Positions 1 to 10,839 of a stretch of DNA of 64,000 nucleotides are shown piece by piece. This DNA is from Ypsolopha sequella (lineage: Eukaryota > Arthropoda > Insecta > Lepidoptera > Ypsolophidae): contig OW203984.1 in NCBI GenBank assembly GCA_934047225.1, forward strand, positions 9,247,201 through 9,311,200, read 5' to 3'. The notes below the pieces were generated by a model. That model made no database searches. It saw only the letters and a list, made by a program, of their open reading frames with translations, and was not told where the DNA came from. The translations under genes and the position numbers were made by a program. Numbering within the stretch: the first letter of the stretch is position 1; every line of letters starts with the position of its first letter.

Positions 1-269
1 TCACATGACTCATTTTAGGCCTGATACTGAATGCGGACTTTTGCCATGCTTGTAAAAAAAAAACTGTCATCCACAGAGTACTATATTGCTACATCTGGCA
101 ATAAAAAATCAAACAACAACAACAACGAAACTATGTTGAGTGTTACCAACGCCTGCAAAAAAAACCCTAAACTTTACTTTGTCAGTCACAAGAGGTGCCT
201 ATTAATCACGTGACGTATATTTGGCTGAAATTTAACGCCCTACCATCTCGGTTATTAAATTTTAAAAGG

Positions 270-440
270 CAAATAAACTAGTCGTTCGCCACGAACTGTG
301 AACTCGCGATTCGATCTTGACCGATTTGGCTCGAACTTAAAAATTCAAATTTCATGTCGTTCCGATCAACGATACTCGAGTTATGGTCGGACAAACACAC
401 AACAATTCATACATACATACATACATACATACATAATTAT
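270..440 (+). repeat. Dispersed repeat with (CATA)n tail
   Basis: The stretch runs from 'cgaactgtgaactcgc' through 'gaccgatttgg' and 'gatactcgagttat' and ends in a run of CATA units. The same order of blocks recurs near 12.05-12.32 kb, where a short element has been inserted. A simple-repeat tail suggests the 3' end of a non-LTR retroelement or SINE. The family is not identified. Confidence 0.6.
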
Positions 441-660
441 ATTTGGTATCTCTCATGTATGATTGTCAATATTAATCCATCACAGAAATTGTTGTCATCA
501 AAAATTATATTTATTTTAATAATGCGTTACTTCATAACAAATAAAATTAACCGATCAATCTGGGATTTCGTAACAAGACAGCAACACTTACTGCGTTCAA
601 TTATATTTATACTGTGACCCAGACATGGACTTCATGTTCTGTTCTGTGACTCTGACAGTG

Positions 661-885
661 ATATTTTTTAACTTGATGGCAAGCGACACATTTCTATACA
701 GCCTTCAGTCAAGTGACGTCACACGAAGGTCAAATGAAAGTTGCAAGCTTTTTCGTAAAAATATTCATCATCATAAGGTTTTTCAGAACAAAAGTTCTAA
801 AATACGGCTTATTAAACCTAAATCTCGAAATGGTTTTCGAATTAACACACCTTAACATATTTTAATCTATGCGAATTTTAAAGAG
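661..885 (+). repeat. Dispersed repeat, inverted relative to the copy near 43.2 kb
   Basis: About 220 bp align, in opposite orientation, with 43133-43345. Shared blocks include 'gtcacacgaaggtc', 'atacggcttattaaacc' and 'cgaaatggttttc'. The copies are clearly diverged. No coding capacity or terminal motif was recognised, so the family is unassigned. Confidence 0.65.
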
Positions 886-1455
886 TAAAAAGATAAATGA
901 TAAAAATAAGTATTTTTTAGCCGCGGATTTATTAAAAAATTTAGTAGGTAAGTGTAAAAATACAAATAATTGGATTATCGTTGCTAAATAATTTCAATTA
1001 AATGTGTCAGTTTATAATTTATCAGGAAAATAAAATAACTTAGGTATATCAGATACACTTATTACATGTCGATTTAATGTCATAAAATTAAATAAACTAT
1101 GTCTAATAGTTTTATATAATAAATGGTATTATGGGAAAATACACGAAAAAATTATAAAGGTAAAGTTTACTTAAATTTAATAAAATAACACACTTGAATA
1201 AAATAAAACATATCAAAAACAATCAAAATCAAAAATCAAAAAAATCAAAATCATTTATTTATAACATATTTAACAGTTTTTGTTGCCGAATTCTCCTTTT
1301 AAGTTTTCACCTGTAGTAGGTGAAATTCGCTCTTTTATCCATAGTTGCGACAGCATTATAAATAAATATTTAAACAAAGCACGACTTTAACCACTCATCA
1401 AACATATAGGAATAAGGAATAAATAATGTTATAAATATATGAAATACAATAAAAG
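886..1455. other. AT-rich stretch with a non-LTR-type tail on the minus strand
   Basis: No gene is visible. Around 1200-1260 a run of 'caaaatcaaaa' units leads into 'catttattta'. Read on the minus strand this is AAATAAATG followed by a TTTTGATTT tail, typical of a reverse-transcribed 3' end. Positions 1308-1326 form a short hairpin (TTTCACC/GGTGAAA). Confidence 0.35.
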
Positions 1456-1459
1456 TCGT

Positions 1460-1665
1460 TTGTCTTACGTCATCACGACAATAATCCCCGAGGGAGTGTC
1501 ATTAGTATTTCCGGGTATGTACTGTGAAATGACAGTTACAGCCCATACTCGTACACCCACATTTCGGCAACGATTATTCAGCGTAATGGGTGGTGAGCCA
1601 TACGAGCGTACTTCGGGCACAAATATGGACTTACAGCTAAACTTGCCTTCCGAATGCTTACTTTA
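1460..1665 (-). mobile_element. tRNA-derived SINE, body and tail fragment
   Basis: The fragment matches the body of the SINE best preserved at 17.4 kb, in reverse: 'cgtcatcacgaca..ccccgaggg..gtttccgggt', then the 'gggtggtgagcc' and 'cgggcacaaatat' blocks. The tRNA-like head is missing. SINEs carry no protein and are mobilised by a partner LINE. Loss of the promoter half means this copy is probably not transcribed from its own promoter. Confidence 0.6.
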
Positions 1666-1669
1666 ATAT

Positions 1670-3030
1670 GAATTAATACACTTTTACTTGTAAAACCCCT
1701 TTGATTCAAAATGCTGAAATACCCTTAAATTTATTGTACTCATGAAATAGCGCCCTGAAAATCAATGCATCGCGCGAAAGTTATTTATCTTTCGTTTCAC
1801 CTCATTTTCTTTGTTAAATAGTGTCAATAAAGGCCATTATTATGTTTCACCTAATTTATAAGGTTCTTTGTGAAACGTGATTGGAAAATGTTTTTGTTTG
1901 CTTCGGCTACGGCGGCGGTGGCGATGGGGTGGCGTGGAGCAGCATATAATACCTACGTATTTATTGTTGTTGCTTGTTGTTGCAGTATACTTAATAAAAT
2001 AACTCGAGCAAGATTTCTCTAAAAATTCGTTTTACTTTTTAATGCAGATTTATTTCCATTCAAAAATCTGAACACCTTTTAGTTTTAAACTTAAAAGCCC
2101 GACTCTATTTAAAGCTAAAACGATTTTAAATTAGCTCCACGAGATTATGCTAGGAATTTTCTCTAAGAAATAACAAGATAATCTCAGAACTCATTTTTAA
2201 AGGAAGAGTTTCGAGAAGATTATTAATAATTATTCAATCAGGATCACATTAAATGGTTCTTTCGGGGAATGAAGTAGGTACCCAAAGTCGTCACGGGAAA
2301 CAGTTACCGGGAAAACTCATTATCGCTGAGCCCGGGGCGGAGTCTCATAGCCACACCGAAAATTGAAAATCTTGAATAATGGAACAATTAAATTATACAC
2401 CGGTATTAGTATACGCCATTTGCGTGGATTAAGAATAAATTGATTGCTCAGGAAAGTGTGTACACAGACTTTTTGGTGGGAGTGGTAAAGATTTTTTTTT
2501 TACTTTTCTAGAAAAAAATTGTGGTAGTTACTTATTTTAATGAAACGTACTGGGAAACGCTATTTTATTTTGATAGCTGCATATTACTAACAGGAATAAA
2601 CACATAACTAACAAAAAAAAACTCATGACAATAGCAATTCACATACCTAGTTATTTTTTCATAACAAATGGTAATCAAGTAACTAAGGTTTTCTGTAACA
2701 AAAAGGTCGCATAAATATGCATAAAAACCTTGATGTTTTCTCCAAAAATTCAACTCTAGCAGAAGTAGAAACACACACAACGAATTCGTTATTTTAGTAA
2801 ATATACAGCGACTGTGCATTAAACAAAGTAGGAAGACGCGACGTCGCTCCCCTTAATTGAATCTGAAAAATATTGCCCTCCACCTCTGGACACTTTCCAG
2901 GACAATTTTTATATGAGGTTTATCTGTCTTGAGCTACCCAACCTTTGGCTGTGTTGGCTACATCATTTTGTTACTAGTAATTTTTTGAAGGATGAATTTC
3001 TAATCCGACTAGGATTTTAGGTTTAGGATA
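1670..3030. other. No gene recognised; AT-rich DNA
   Basis: Short open frames here lack codon-like composition and have no recognisable motif. A GC-richer spot near 1905-1935 ('gctacggcggcggtgg') and another near 2270-2350 are the only compositional breaks. Confidence 0.5.
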
Positions 3031-3039
3031 GGGTTTTAG

Positions 3040-3445
3040 GATTCCGCTGTCCGTCTGTCCGTCTGTATGTCACGGGTCTCTAGCTCTTAGACGGAATGAG
3101 AGATGAAAAAAACCTTTTTTTTTCTTACCCTACTCAGACCAAATATTTAGTCTGAGTTACCCTAGCATGTGGGGTGTTATTATCTAGAGCTCATTGAGTA
3201 GAGCATAAATATAAATATTTTTTTAAATTTTCTATTTTTAGACCATTTTTGTTACGGGGTCTATCTCAAAGACCAAAGTCGTTGGGAATTTGTAATTTCT
3301 GTATAATCTGATTATGTATCATATGCTGTTTTAAACAACAAATACTGAAAACCTCTATTTCTAATGTAGTTGTAGGGTTAAGTCCTTGAATAATCAACCA
3401 ACTTAATTTTGCAGTTTTGTTTCATACATTTTGTAGGTAATGATA
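3040..3445 (+). repeat. Fragment of the 'gttccg..gtctgtctgtc' repeat family
   Basis: A '(g)attccgctgtccgtctgtc' start, then 'cacgggtctctagctc' and 'gttacggggtctatctcaaa', and finally 'gcagttttgtttcatacattttg'. The same blocks occur at 12.56-13.33 kb, partly in a different orientation. These common lepidopteran repeats have 'gggttccgta' ends. The enzyme that moved them is unknown to me. Confidence 0.5.
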
Positions 3446-3468
3446 ACGGGCATAAAGTTATCGTATGA

Positions 3469-3497
3469 AATATTTATTTATTTATTTATTTATTTAC
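3469..3497. repeat. (TTTA)n microsatellite
   Basis: An uninterrupted run of TTTA units, seven or so copies, read directly from the sequence. Confidence 0.9.
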
Positions 3498-3620
3498 TCA
3501 TAGTAAGATTAACAGACAAATAGGTACAGTAAAAATTATGAATAAATAACTAAATGCCGATAAAAAATCTTCACCTAATGGATGACAAATGTCATTAATG
3601 ATTTAATTATATATTATTAT

Positions 3621-3764
3621 TACATACGGCTTGAACACTCACGTGTGATTGTTGTTGACTATATGCCAACCGTTTCACCGATACAATTTCGGCATTATCA
3701 AGGCGAGTGTCGTTCTTAGGACGACGACGCGGCGTTCACCGTCGTTGTCAAGTGCCCGTATGTA
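3621..3764. mobile_element. MITE, internally deleted copy (family of 61970-62170)
   Basis: The left end 'tacatacggcttgaacac' and internal 'ttcttaggacgacgacg' match the full copy at 61970-62170. Here the right terminal repeat is reduced to 'gcccgtatgta', so most of the right arm has been lost. The sequence downstream, through 'gtatgtcagctcacgcg', is also shared with the 62-kb locus. Confidence 0.75.
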
Positions 3765-4064
3765 ATAATAATTTAGTATGTCAGCTCACGCGAGTTTTAA
3801 TAATATTATAATTATGTATTTTTAGCAGTAAATAAACAAAAAAAAAGAAATTGACAACATATTTTGGAACCATGTTATTAGTGCGACTTTATATAAAATA
3901 AAAATAAAAACAACGTAAATATAAAATGTATCATAAATATATGTATATAAATATCAAAATATTAGTGGGGAAAATATTACCTCTGCCTTAGAAAGGGGCA
4001 ATCTAAATGCACAATTTATTTATATACTTTTTGCAGTTTATTATCATATTTAAATTAAAATTTA

Positions 4065-5095
4065 TCATATATATAAAAAGAGAAGTCCTGACTGACTCAC
4101 TGATTCATTCACTGACTCATTAACGCACAGCCCAAACCCTTCGACCTAGAAAGCTGAAATTTTGCACAGAGCTTCCCTTTGTAATATAAACAAGGAATAA
4201 GAAAGGAATTTTTTGCAATTCTACCCCTAAGGGGGTGAAACGGGGGTCCAAAGTTTGTATGGGGAAACAAGATTAGTTAGACTATTTTATTCGAGGCTTC
4301 ACAGGAGTACTCCTATCTATAAATGAGTAAACACGTGTTTCAGTTTTTTTCAGAATTCAACCCCTAAAATGGGGAAATGGGGTGACAGAGTCTGAAAATC
4401 AACATGGGTATCGTTAGTATGGTTTATCGGGTCGCTGATTACGAAAACAACAACGATTTTAAAATCCAACGTGGTGGACGTGAAAAAGGGCTTTTCCAGA
4501 ATTCAACCTCTAAAAGGGAGAAATGGGGTGACCAAGTCTGAAAACCAACATGGGTATCATTTGTATGGTTTATCGGGTCGCTGATTACGAAAACAACAAC
4601 AATTTCTAAATCAAACGTAATGAACGTGAAATAACATCATTTCCTGTTGGAGTGCGATGGGGTTGAAATTTTGCAATGTGTAAATATCAATATGGGTGTC
4701 GTTTTTATGGTTTTCTTGGACGTTAATTACGAAAATGGCATCGATTTTGACATTTAATATAGTGGACATGAAAATTCTTGAAAGTATGTGTGCCAGAGCA
4801 AATCGGCTGTAACAGACGGACAGACAGATAGCCACACAAGTGATCCTATTTGGGTTCCATTTTTTCCTTTTCGCAATGACGATTAATCAGTCTCAGGGTC
4901 AGTCACTGAAAACAGCAGGAATTAATCTTAGGGGGGACTGCTTTTTGCACGGCCAGTTTTACGTAGCCTGCTCGAGAGTGAGCTCACCTAGCAGCCTGGT
5001 TAATTACACGTATTTTGAAAGCTATAAATCTAAAAATTCCCTAGAAATTTTTACATACATTATTTAATTTTAAAATACTTCTAGAGGGATTTTTA
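4065..5095 (+). mobile_element. Helitron remnant, internally deleted
   Basis: The element appears to start with a TC end ('tcatatatataaaaag'), then 'ctgactgactcactgattc' repeats and paragraphs around 'aacccctaaaatgggg' that occur twice in tandem (4350-4440 and 4500-4590). It then joins directly to the last codons of a Rep/helicase. Helitrons are rolling-circle transposons with TC 5' ends and CTRR 3' ends. A CTAG at about 5084 could mark the 3' side, but the terminal hairpin is not convincing. Almost the whole Rep-helicase gene is missing. Confidence 0.6.
4840..5067 (+). pseudogene. Helitron PIF1-like helicase, C-terminal fragment
   Basis: About 50 residues near the C-terminus of a Helitron Rep-helicase are preserved. 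[20 protein letters not shown] holds the TINxSQGQ block typical of PIF1-family helicase motif V. The segment with [14 protein letters not shown] is motif VI, where the arginine contacts ATP in active enzymes. The HUH Rep nuclease domain and helicase motifs I-IV are absent. The open frame extends upstream only by chance into repeat sequence. An intact protein would be well over a thousand residues, so this is a dead relic. Confidence 0.85.
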
Positions 5096-5230
5096 ATTAA
5101 ATATTTGTCCTATAGTAGTCGCAAATTCAAAATAACTGATATTTTGCATGCGTGGCAGTTGATTAGAGCAGGATGGACAATTCAAAAACAAAAGCGTAGG
5201 TGCAGGATGGAAGTTTGGCTTGATTTTCGG

Positions 5231-5578
5231 CTTTAAGAGCGATGTTGCAGCCGGATTGTGAAAAGCCCACCGTTTTCTAATTAATCGAAACAGAACACTT
5301 AAATTCAAAATTCCCTCAATAGTTATTGAACAAAACCTTATTACCTATGTATTGTATATGCTGCCATCGCAAAATTTCCATTGGTTTCTGTAAAATAGAA
5401 TTTCAAAAAAATTTTGAAATTCTAATTTACAGAAACTAATGGACATATTGCGATGGCAGCATACACAATACATAGGTTTTGTTGAATAAATTTTGAGTGA
5501 AATTTGAATTTAAGTGTTCTGTTTCGATTAATTAGAAAAAGCGGGGTTTTCACAATCCGGCTGCGATACCGCTGTTAA
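5231..5578. mobile_element. Foldback MITE, about 350 bp, long inverted arms
   Basis: The two halves are inverted copies. 'gcagccggattgtgaaaagc' opposes 'ttttcacaatccggctgc', and 'gaacacttaaattcaaa' opposes 'tttgaatttaagtgttc'. 'gctgccatcgcaaaattt' opposes 'atattgcgatggcagc'. The arms are about 150 bp with a small central loop. The same family occurs as two adjacent copies at 34.09-34.63 kb and as a fragment at 51.18 kb. There is no coding capacity. Confidence 0.9.
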
Positions 5579-5579
5579 C

Positions 5580-6885
5580 AGAAATATGATATGCCCAGGC
5601 AGATCATGATATGTCCAATTCTACGATGTGCCAGCGACATATGTGAGTTGTAGCGCTTTGCAAAAAAGGCTACAACTTTTGTGTAAATGAAAACTATAAA
5701 GGTATTTGACAAAAGCCATTTGACAACGCCATTCTAAAATAACTTTAGTTTGACCAAGCCGTCAACTCTAATAACTCTGCGTCAACTTATCCGCAACTTC
5801 AGCCACAGATAAGGCCAGTTGTTGCTGTAAGTTTGCAAATAATTAAGCCATATTTTTATTGCCGAGCAACTTCGGGCAACAGCACTTTATCAACCGTCCA
5901 CTCGGTTTAACAGACTCAGAGCCGTGCACGCACAAAAATTTTCACATAAATTAGTCTCGGTCGAAAGTTTCATGAATACCAGCTCTATTGTCTCTTTATT
6001 ATTAAAATTTCCCGCCGCGAGGGCACGGAGTTTTTAAATGAGCCTCCCAAGTTTCGCGACGGTGTTCGGTCTCAGGTACAAACAAACAGACTTCGGTTCG
6101 GGCTAATGTAAAAACTTTCACGTACCGCCTGAACGCTGTTTTGTTTAGTTTTGAAACGTTGACGAACTGCTTGGGGATTACGGCTTTATTTGTGTCGCGC
6201 CGGATCACAACCTTAAGGGTTAACTTGTTTTCACTGGATTTATAATGCGAAATTTGAAATGTTTTGCCGCAATTTGTTATTTTTGGTTGTTGTCTTAATT
6301 CTCACTATCAGTGAAAGGTTCCATTTTAAAAGGTAGACAAATAAAAACCCTTAACTAGGTGTATATGCTCGTCTATCATGGGCATAAGTTGCAAAACATC
6401 TGGGTCAATTGACATATACATTGGGAAACCGAAAAAAATATCTGATGCCCACTGAAAATCATTTTGAAAAATTGTATTACTATCGGACTTTTTCATCACT
6501 TCCCTATGGGTAAACTCTTTTTATGTCCCCACAATATTGTTTCAACCGTATTCTAGTGCCGGTTAAAGGTCTTGTCTTCGTGAGCCCGTAGCGTCATTCT
6601 GTGCTTTCCCAGACCAGACCAGATATACTTCTACATACTAACGTAAAAATAAATTTAAATAAATCAATAAAAATAATAAATGGAAGAAAAAGCATTCGGA
6701 TGGCACTCTTCATTGTTAAGTGATTAGTTCTTCATTTTATCCCGTATTTAACGAGAAAAGGAAGAAAAAATAATTCTTTCTTATTTTTGTAGTTAGGCGA
6801 TAAATTATAATTGATGATTGATAAATAATTGATAATATTGATAATTGATAAATAGTTATGAAAAAACGCTGGAGATGATACCTTA
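5580..6885. other. No gene recognised; a GC-richer part at about 5880-6235
   Basis: The segment around 6010-6230 ('cccgccgcgagggcacgg', 'gtgtcgcgccggatc') is less AT-rich than its surroundings and matches no repeat seen elsewhere in the window. It has no convincing reading frame. It could be single-copy regulatory sequence or an unrecognised old repeat. Confidence 0.35.
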
Positions 6886-6889
6886 GATT

Positions 6890-6985
6890 AAGGATAATAA
6901 TAATAAAAATTCTTTATTGCACTTATAAACATAGTACACAAGGCGAACTTAATGCTAATTAGCATTATCTTCCAGTTTACCTTTG
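6890..6985 (-). mobile_element. Non-LTR retrotransposon 3' end
   Basis: On the minus strand it reads 'aatgctaattagcatt..ttgtgtactatgtttataag' followed by GCAATAAAG and an A-rich tail. The same 3' sequence is found on the plus strand at 62765-62830. This is 5'-truncated LINE debris with no reading frame. Confidence 0.6.
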
Positions 6986-7001
6986 GTGATGTGGATAAAT
7001 T

Positions 7002-7173
7002 ATTTCCCAAAAAAGTCTTGAGTGTCTTCAGTATGAATTTGGCTGCATAAATTAATGTAACCATATATTTTAGTTTGTAAAATTACTTATAAATGAATGA
7101 TGTAATATTTTGTTTTATTACTCATACATTATATACGACAACTGTATTGTATATTGATAAATAGACCTGACAT
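7002..7173. repeat. Left arm of a perfect 172-bp inverted repeat
   Basis: Reading this arm against the reverse complement of 8287-8458, I see no mismatch over 172 nt. The arm starts 'atttcccaaaaaagtcttg' and ends 'atagacctgacat'. The similarity stops abruptly on both sides. Confidence 0.9.
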
Positions 7174-8286
7174 CAATGTGTCTGTATGCAGAGTTTCAAT
7201 TTCTCAAATCGACAGGAAGTGACATATTCGACATTAAAAAAAAAAAATACGTTTTTACAAGGATGTGTAACTCTTACAAAAGACACAGTTTCAACATTGG
7301 ATTGCAAAAAAGCTTGGTTTTATACCACACGTATTTCTAAAATACAACGGGATTGATCCTTATTTTTTTCAGGTGTTTTAGTATAAAATTCTGCATTTAC
7401 AGCTTACCTAGTAGGTAGGTACAGCAAAAAGGCCAGTTAACCAAAAATGGAACCCAAAACCGTTTTGGTGTCGTATTTGTGTCCCAGTAAAATATTTACA
7501 GTATTTCCGTCGCTAGTGACATAGTTCCCCAAGGGAAACTGAAATATTAAATTATTCACGCAGGTAAAGCAACGGGCGGCCTCTGGTTAAAATTAATGAA
7601 AAGAACGCATGTGTTATATGAATATGAAAATAATAATTTATAAGAAAGCTTAACCATATAATCATCTATCCATCCATCCATCAGCCTAGCTCGTCCACTG
7701 CTGGACATAAGCCTTTCCAGGACTTTGCCACAGGACTTTTTTAAATAGCATAGTTTTCATAGTCAACATCTTTGATGAGCTAAAATTTAAACTTATGCCA
7801 AAAGCGGCCGTTTTTAGCAAAAGTAAAATATTTAGCTCATCAAAGACGTAGTCTATGAAAACCATGCTATTTAAAAATAGTTAATTGCTATATCTACGCA
7901 TTTACTTGAGCAGATTTTCAATAATAATTATTCAAGTAAATAAAAAATGTTTTTTTTTGAAGTGGCAGCACTTTCGCTGCATAAAGCGCCTTAAGCTCCA
8001 GCCTGACGAGCGGTGAGCCCAATGACCGTACTTTGGGCAGGGGGGTCTCACTTGACCACGTGACCCGCGATAAATACCTACCGCGACGCAAGCCGTCGTC
8101 GGCACTAGAGTCAGTTGAGTGTTACGCACGCTCTGTGATACACGTTCTCACTTGTACCTATGCGTCTCGACTTTTCATGTTCTGTTCTGGCTATGGATAG
8201 TCAAAGAAAGCTTACATACATACTTGATACTTTATTAGGTCGTCAAAATATAAATATAATAAATAATTTACTCTCAGTCAAGATGC
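7174..8286. other. Core between the perfect 172-bp inverted repeats
   Basis: It contains repeat fragments and no transposase. 7672-7735 carries the lepidopteran 'cgtccactgctggacataag' motif and 7741-7874 is an imperfect hairpin. 7970-8150 is a GC-richer block with a 'gataaata' and a later 'tcagttgagtg' that could be a weak TATA/initiator pair. The spacing of that pair, about 44 bp, is longer than usual. Confidence 0.5.
7741..7874. mobile_element. Short inverted-repeat element or hairpin
   Basis: Arms of 44 nt at 7741-7784 and 7831-7874 match at about 40 positions ('ttaaatagcat..tttgatgagctaaa'), separated by 46 nt. This is the layout of a small MITE. No clear target duplication was seen. Confidence 0.65.
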
Positions 8287-8458
8287 ATGTCAGGTCTATT
8301 TATCAATATACAATACAGTTGTCGTATATAATGTATGAGTAATAAAACAAAATATTACATCATTCATTTATAAGTAATTTTACAAACTAAAATATATGGT
8401 TACATTAATTTATGCAGCCAAATTCATACTGAAGACACTCAAGACTTTTTTGGGAAAT
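8287..8458. repeat. Right arm of the perfect 172-bp inverted repeat
   Basis: It is the exact reverse complement of 7002-7173. The motif AGTATGAATTTGGCT inside it also occurs outside the arms, near 8612 and 35575, so the arm itself contains older repeat sequence. Confidence 0.9.
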
Positions 8459-8924
8459 TCGAAAATTATTTCCTTATTTTAAAAAACCCTATATCCCTAT
8501 AAACGCAAGCCTAGCGAAGAGTCAATTACAATGGTAGGTAGGTCAACATATAATTTTGTGAAATTAACAATACTTGTTATCGATCCGTGATACTGATCAT
8601 TTACCAAGCATCCAGTATGAATTTGGCTCCATAAACACCTTATAAAATACCTCGTTCACGCGTGCAACGTTTTAAACAACCCTAGCGAGTGAACAGTGAT
8701 TTATGACCTTTAGGCCGTCACAGTAAAAGAAGCTCTAGCGCGTAGTAATTCCATATATTCTCGCTTGCACGCACGTGTGGTACCTGTCTGTAGGCAATTA
8801 TAAAAAGTTGCCGAACGGCGGGTGCAAGCTAGTTTGTACTTTATTGCTGCTTAGCGAGAGTAGCTATTTATTTCAATGTTTTTGCAAAGTGATTCTTCTG
8901 TACGTAGTATTTTATTCTGTGCTT

Positions 8925-9035
8925 TGGGCACAAACATAGACCCACAACTTAATGTGTAAAAAACGCATAAATGAAAACCGATGGGATTTGAATCAATGAC
9001 CTCCAGATTAGTGATCGAACCACAAAACCACAGAG
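8925..9035 (-). mobile_element. tRNA-derived SINE, head region, second type
   Basis: On the minus strand, 'gcctctgtggttttgtggtt' followed by 'ggtcattgattcaaatccc' gives degenerate Pol III A and B boxes at roughly the right spacing. 'gtgctttgggcacaaacata' upstream on the plus strand is the body block also found in the other SINE copies. It looks like a related SINE with a different tRNA-like head. Confidence 0.5.
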
Positions 9036-9039
9036 GCGG

Positions 9040-10440
9040 TGATGTTCGTTTTCAAATACTAAACAAACCACTGTTCTGTAGGCAGGCATACTATGGCAAG
9101 ATTTGCCTCAACCATTATACGCTGCAATATAGGTAACCGGGTTGGTACTTACAAAGCTAGACTTTTTGACACATAAAAACTGCTGTCTATCGACGGTTAT
9201 TAGACTCATTAGTATATAACTACAGATGGTCTATCTTACGAAGTCTACTTGCCTAATGGTTGCAGTAGTGACGTGTATAGATTCGCGCGTTTTGGTGGGT
9301 TGCGCGTTTTCTTATCATTCCCGAGGTTACGCATTAGAAAAAGTGAGTGTGCACGCACTTCTGCAACCATATCTAAGCAGACTTCATAGAATACAACATT
9401 TGTACTATATAATAATCCTATGTATGTAATGGTCAACGGCCTGTCCAAAGGAATGGTCAACGGCCTGTCCTGTCCAATAGAGAAGGCATTGGACCCTGGC
9501 AATAAAAGTAAAATCCAAATAGAAAGGGACACCAGAACGTAACCCTGACCAGAAAGCTCTAAATACGATCACATGAAATCTCAATTCGAATTAAAAAATT
9601 TCTTTGTACGCAACTGTATCATTGCTCTTACGATAGTTAATACATCCGCACAGTTAGAGTTCAGACAGTTATTTGAAGGAAATCACCTTCCGCACAAAGT
9701 ATCAAAACTTTTACTTGTTTCCTTGACGAAACGAAACCAAATGGACCAAAAATCTAAAAGACTCAAAGAAAAGCAAGCCACACAAAGAGATAACGTACAC
9801 AATTTCCCAGTGCTTATAAAACTGTAAGTATCTCTTTAAAATTAATATACAGAAGGTAGTATTGTCTTTTGGAGTGTGGCCAACGGTTCGCGAGTCGGCA
9901 ATATTTTTTAAATTCAATTTCGTGAAGCCGCAGGCTTCGGGTCCAGGCTGTACTGTCAGCTTAATGTACACCTGGTGTTCATTTGAATGAGATATCTACT
10001 TGTGCAAAATTTATGTATCGAAATAGCCGAGATAAAGTTGCTTGGAATAGCTATGACCTCAGTTTACGATGCAGGCTTTTGCATTTAAAGGGTTTATAAG
10101 TTTGGAAACGTAAGTTGGAGCAACAAGGGGATTAGTACTTGCTTTCTTGTGCTTACGAACCCTCATTATTGATGAAGAAAACTCTTCGTTCTGCTCCATT
10201 GAGGGCAAAAATCTATTCGCTAGTAAAACTGTTGCACTTAGAACAAATAGAGACTATACCTATAGGTACAGTAGTAGGACAATGGACGCTCAATGTTCGA
10301 AACCTGCTAGTTGAGGATGCACAATGAGGTTTTCGGAATTTATATGCATAGTATTTGTTTATTTACCACTTTCTGAACGGTGGTAAACACTGTGAGGTCA
10401 ACTTGAATGCCCTAAAATGCATATGTTTATGGCCTAAGTA
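9040..10440. other. No demonstrable gene; a short tandem duplication
   Basis: 'aatggtcaacggcctgtcc' occurs twice, at 9428-9446 and 9452-9470. An 84-codon open frame at 9573-9827 ends at a 'gtaagtatc' donor-like site, but its translation is not recognised. Nothing else could be assigned. Confidence 0.45.
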
Positions 10441-10454
10441 TAGTGACAAAACTC

Positions 10455-10832
10455 ACCCTAACCGGTCGCCCGCAGCTTCAGGCTTCGAGAGGCGCGCCAA
10501 GCGGTTCTTCTTGCGACGGCGCCGGCGGAGAGAACAAATGTATGAAGTTGTATAGAGCCAGCTATGGGTCGCCGCTCGCGCGTCTTGTCCGGCTTCGAGA
10601 GACTTGCGCTCTCGGGACGGCGGTGTGCGGGGAGGCGGTGGTCGAAACAGTGGTCGAGCGCAGAGGATGAACCTAGTGTCGAGCGCTTTGAGCGAGCAAG
10701 CGCACTATACATCCGATGCGGTGGAAGGCACCGACGGGTGTCGTAGCAGGGCAAAGCCCGTCGCAAAAACCGCCTGGAAGCGCAGCAAAGCGCCGCCAGA
10801 AGCCTGAAGCTGTGGTCGTGGCGCTAGGATGG
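10455..10832. mobile_element. GC-rich island with inverted ends
   Basis: About 380 bp are strikingly GC- and CpG-rich in an AT-rich setting. The block 'cagcttcaggcttc' near the left edge (10473) recurs inverted as 'gaagcctgaagctg' at 10799-10812, with weaker similarity continuing on both sides. That suggests a non-autonomous DNA element. Long open frames in several phases on both strands are expected from the GC content alone and are not taken as genes. Confidence 0.5.
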
Positions 10833-10839
10833 TTAAAAT

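Noticed and set aside
8069..8120. TATA-like 'gataaata' and initiator-like 'tcagttg', considered as an LTR promoter
   Set aside because: Spacing of about 44 bp is too long, and no LTR ends, primer-binding site or polypurine tract were found.
9573..9827. 84-codon frame ending near a 'gtaagtatc' donor-like site
   Set aside because: The end coincides with a donor, but there is no acceptor partner, no recognised family and no promoter evidence. Not enough for a gene call.
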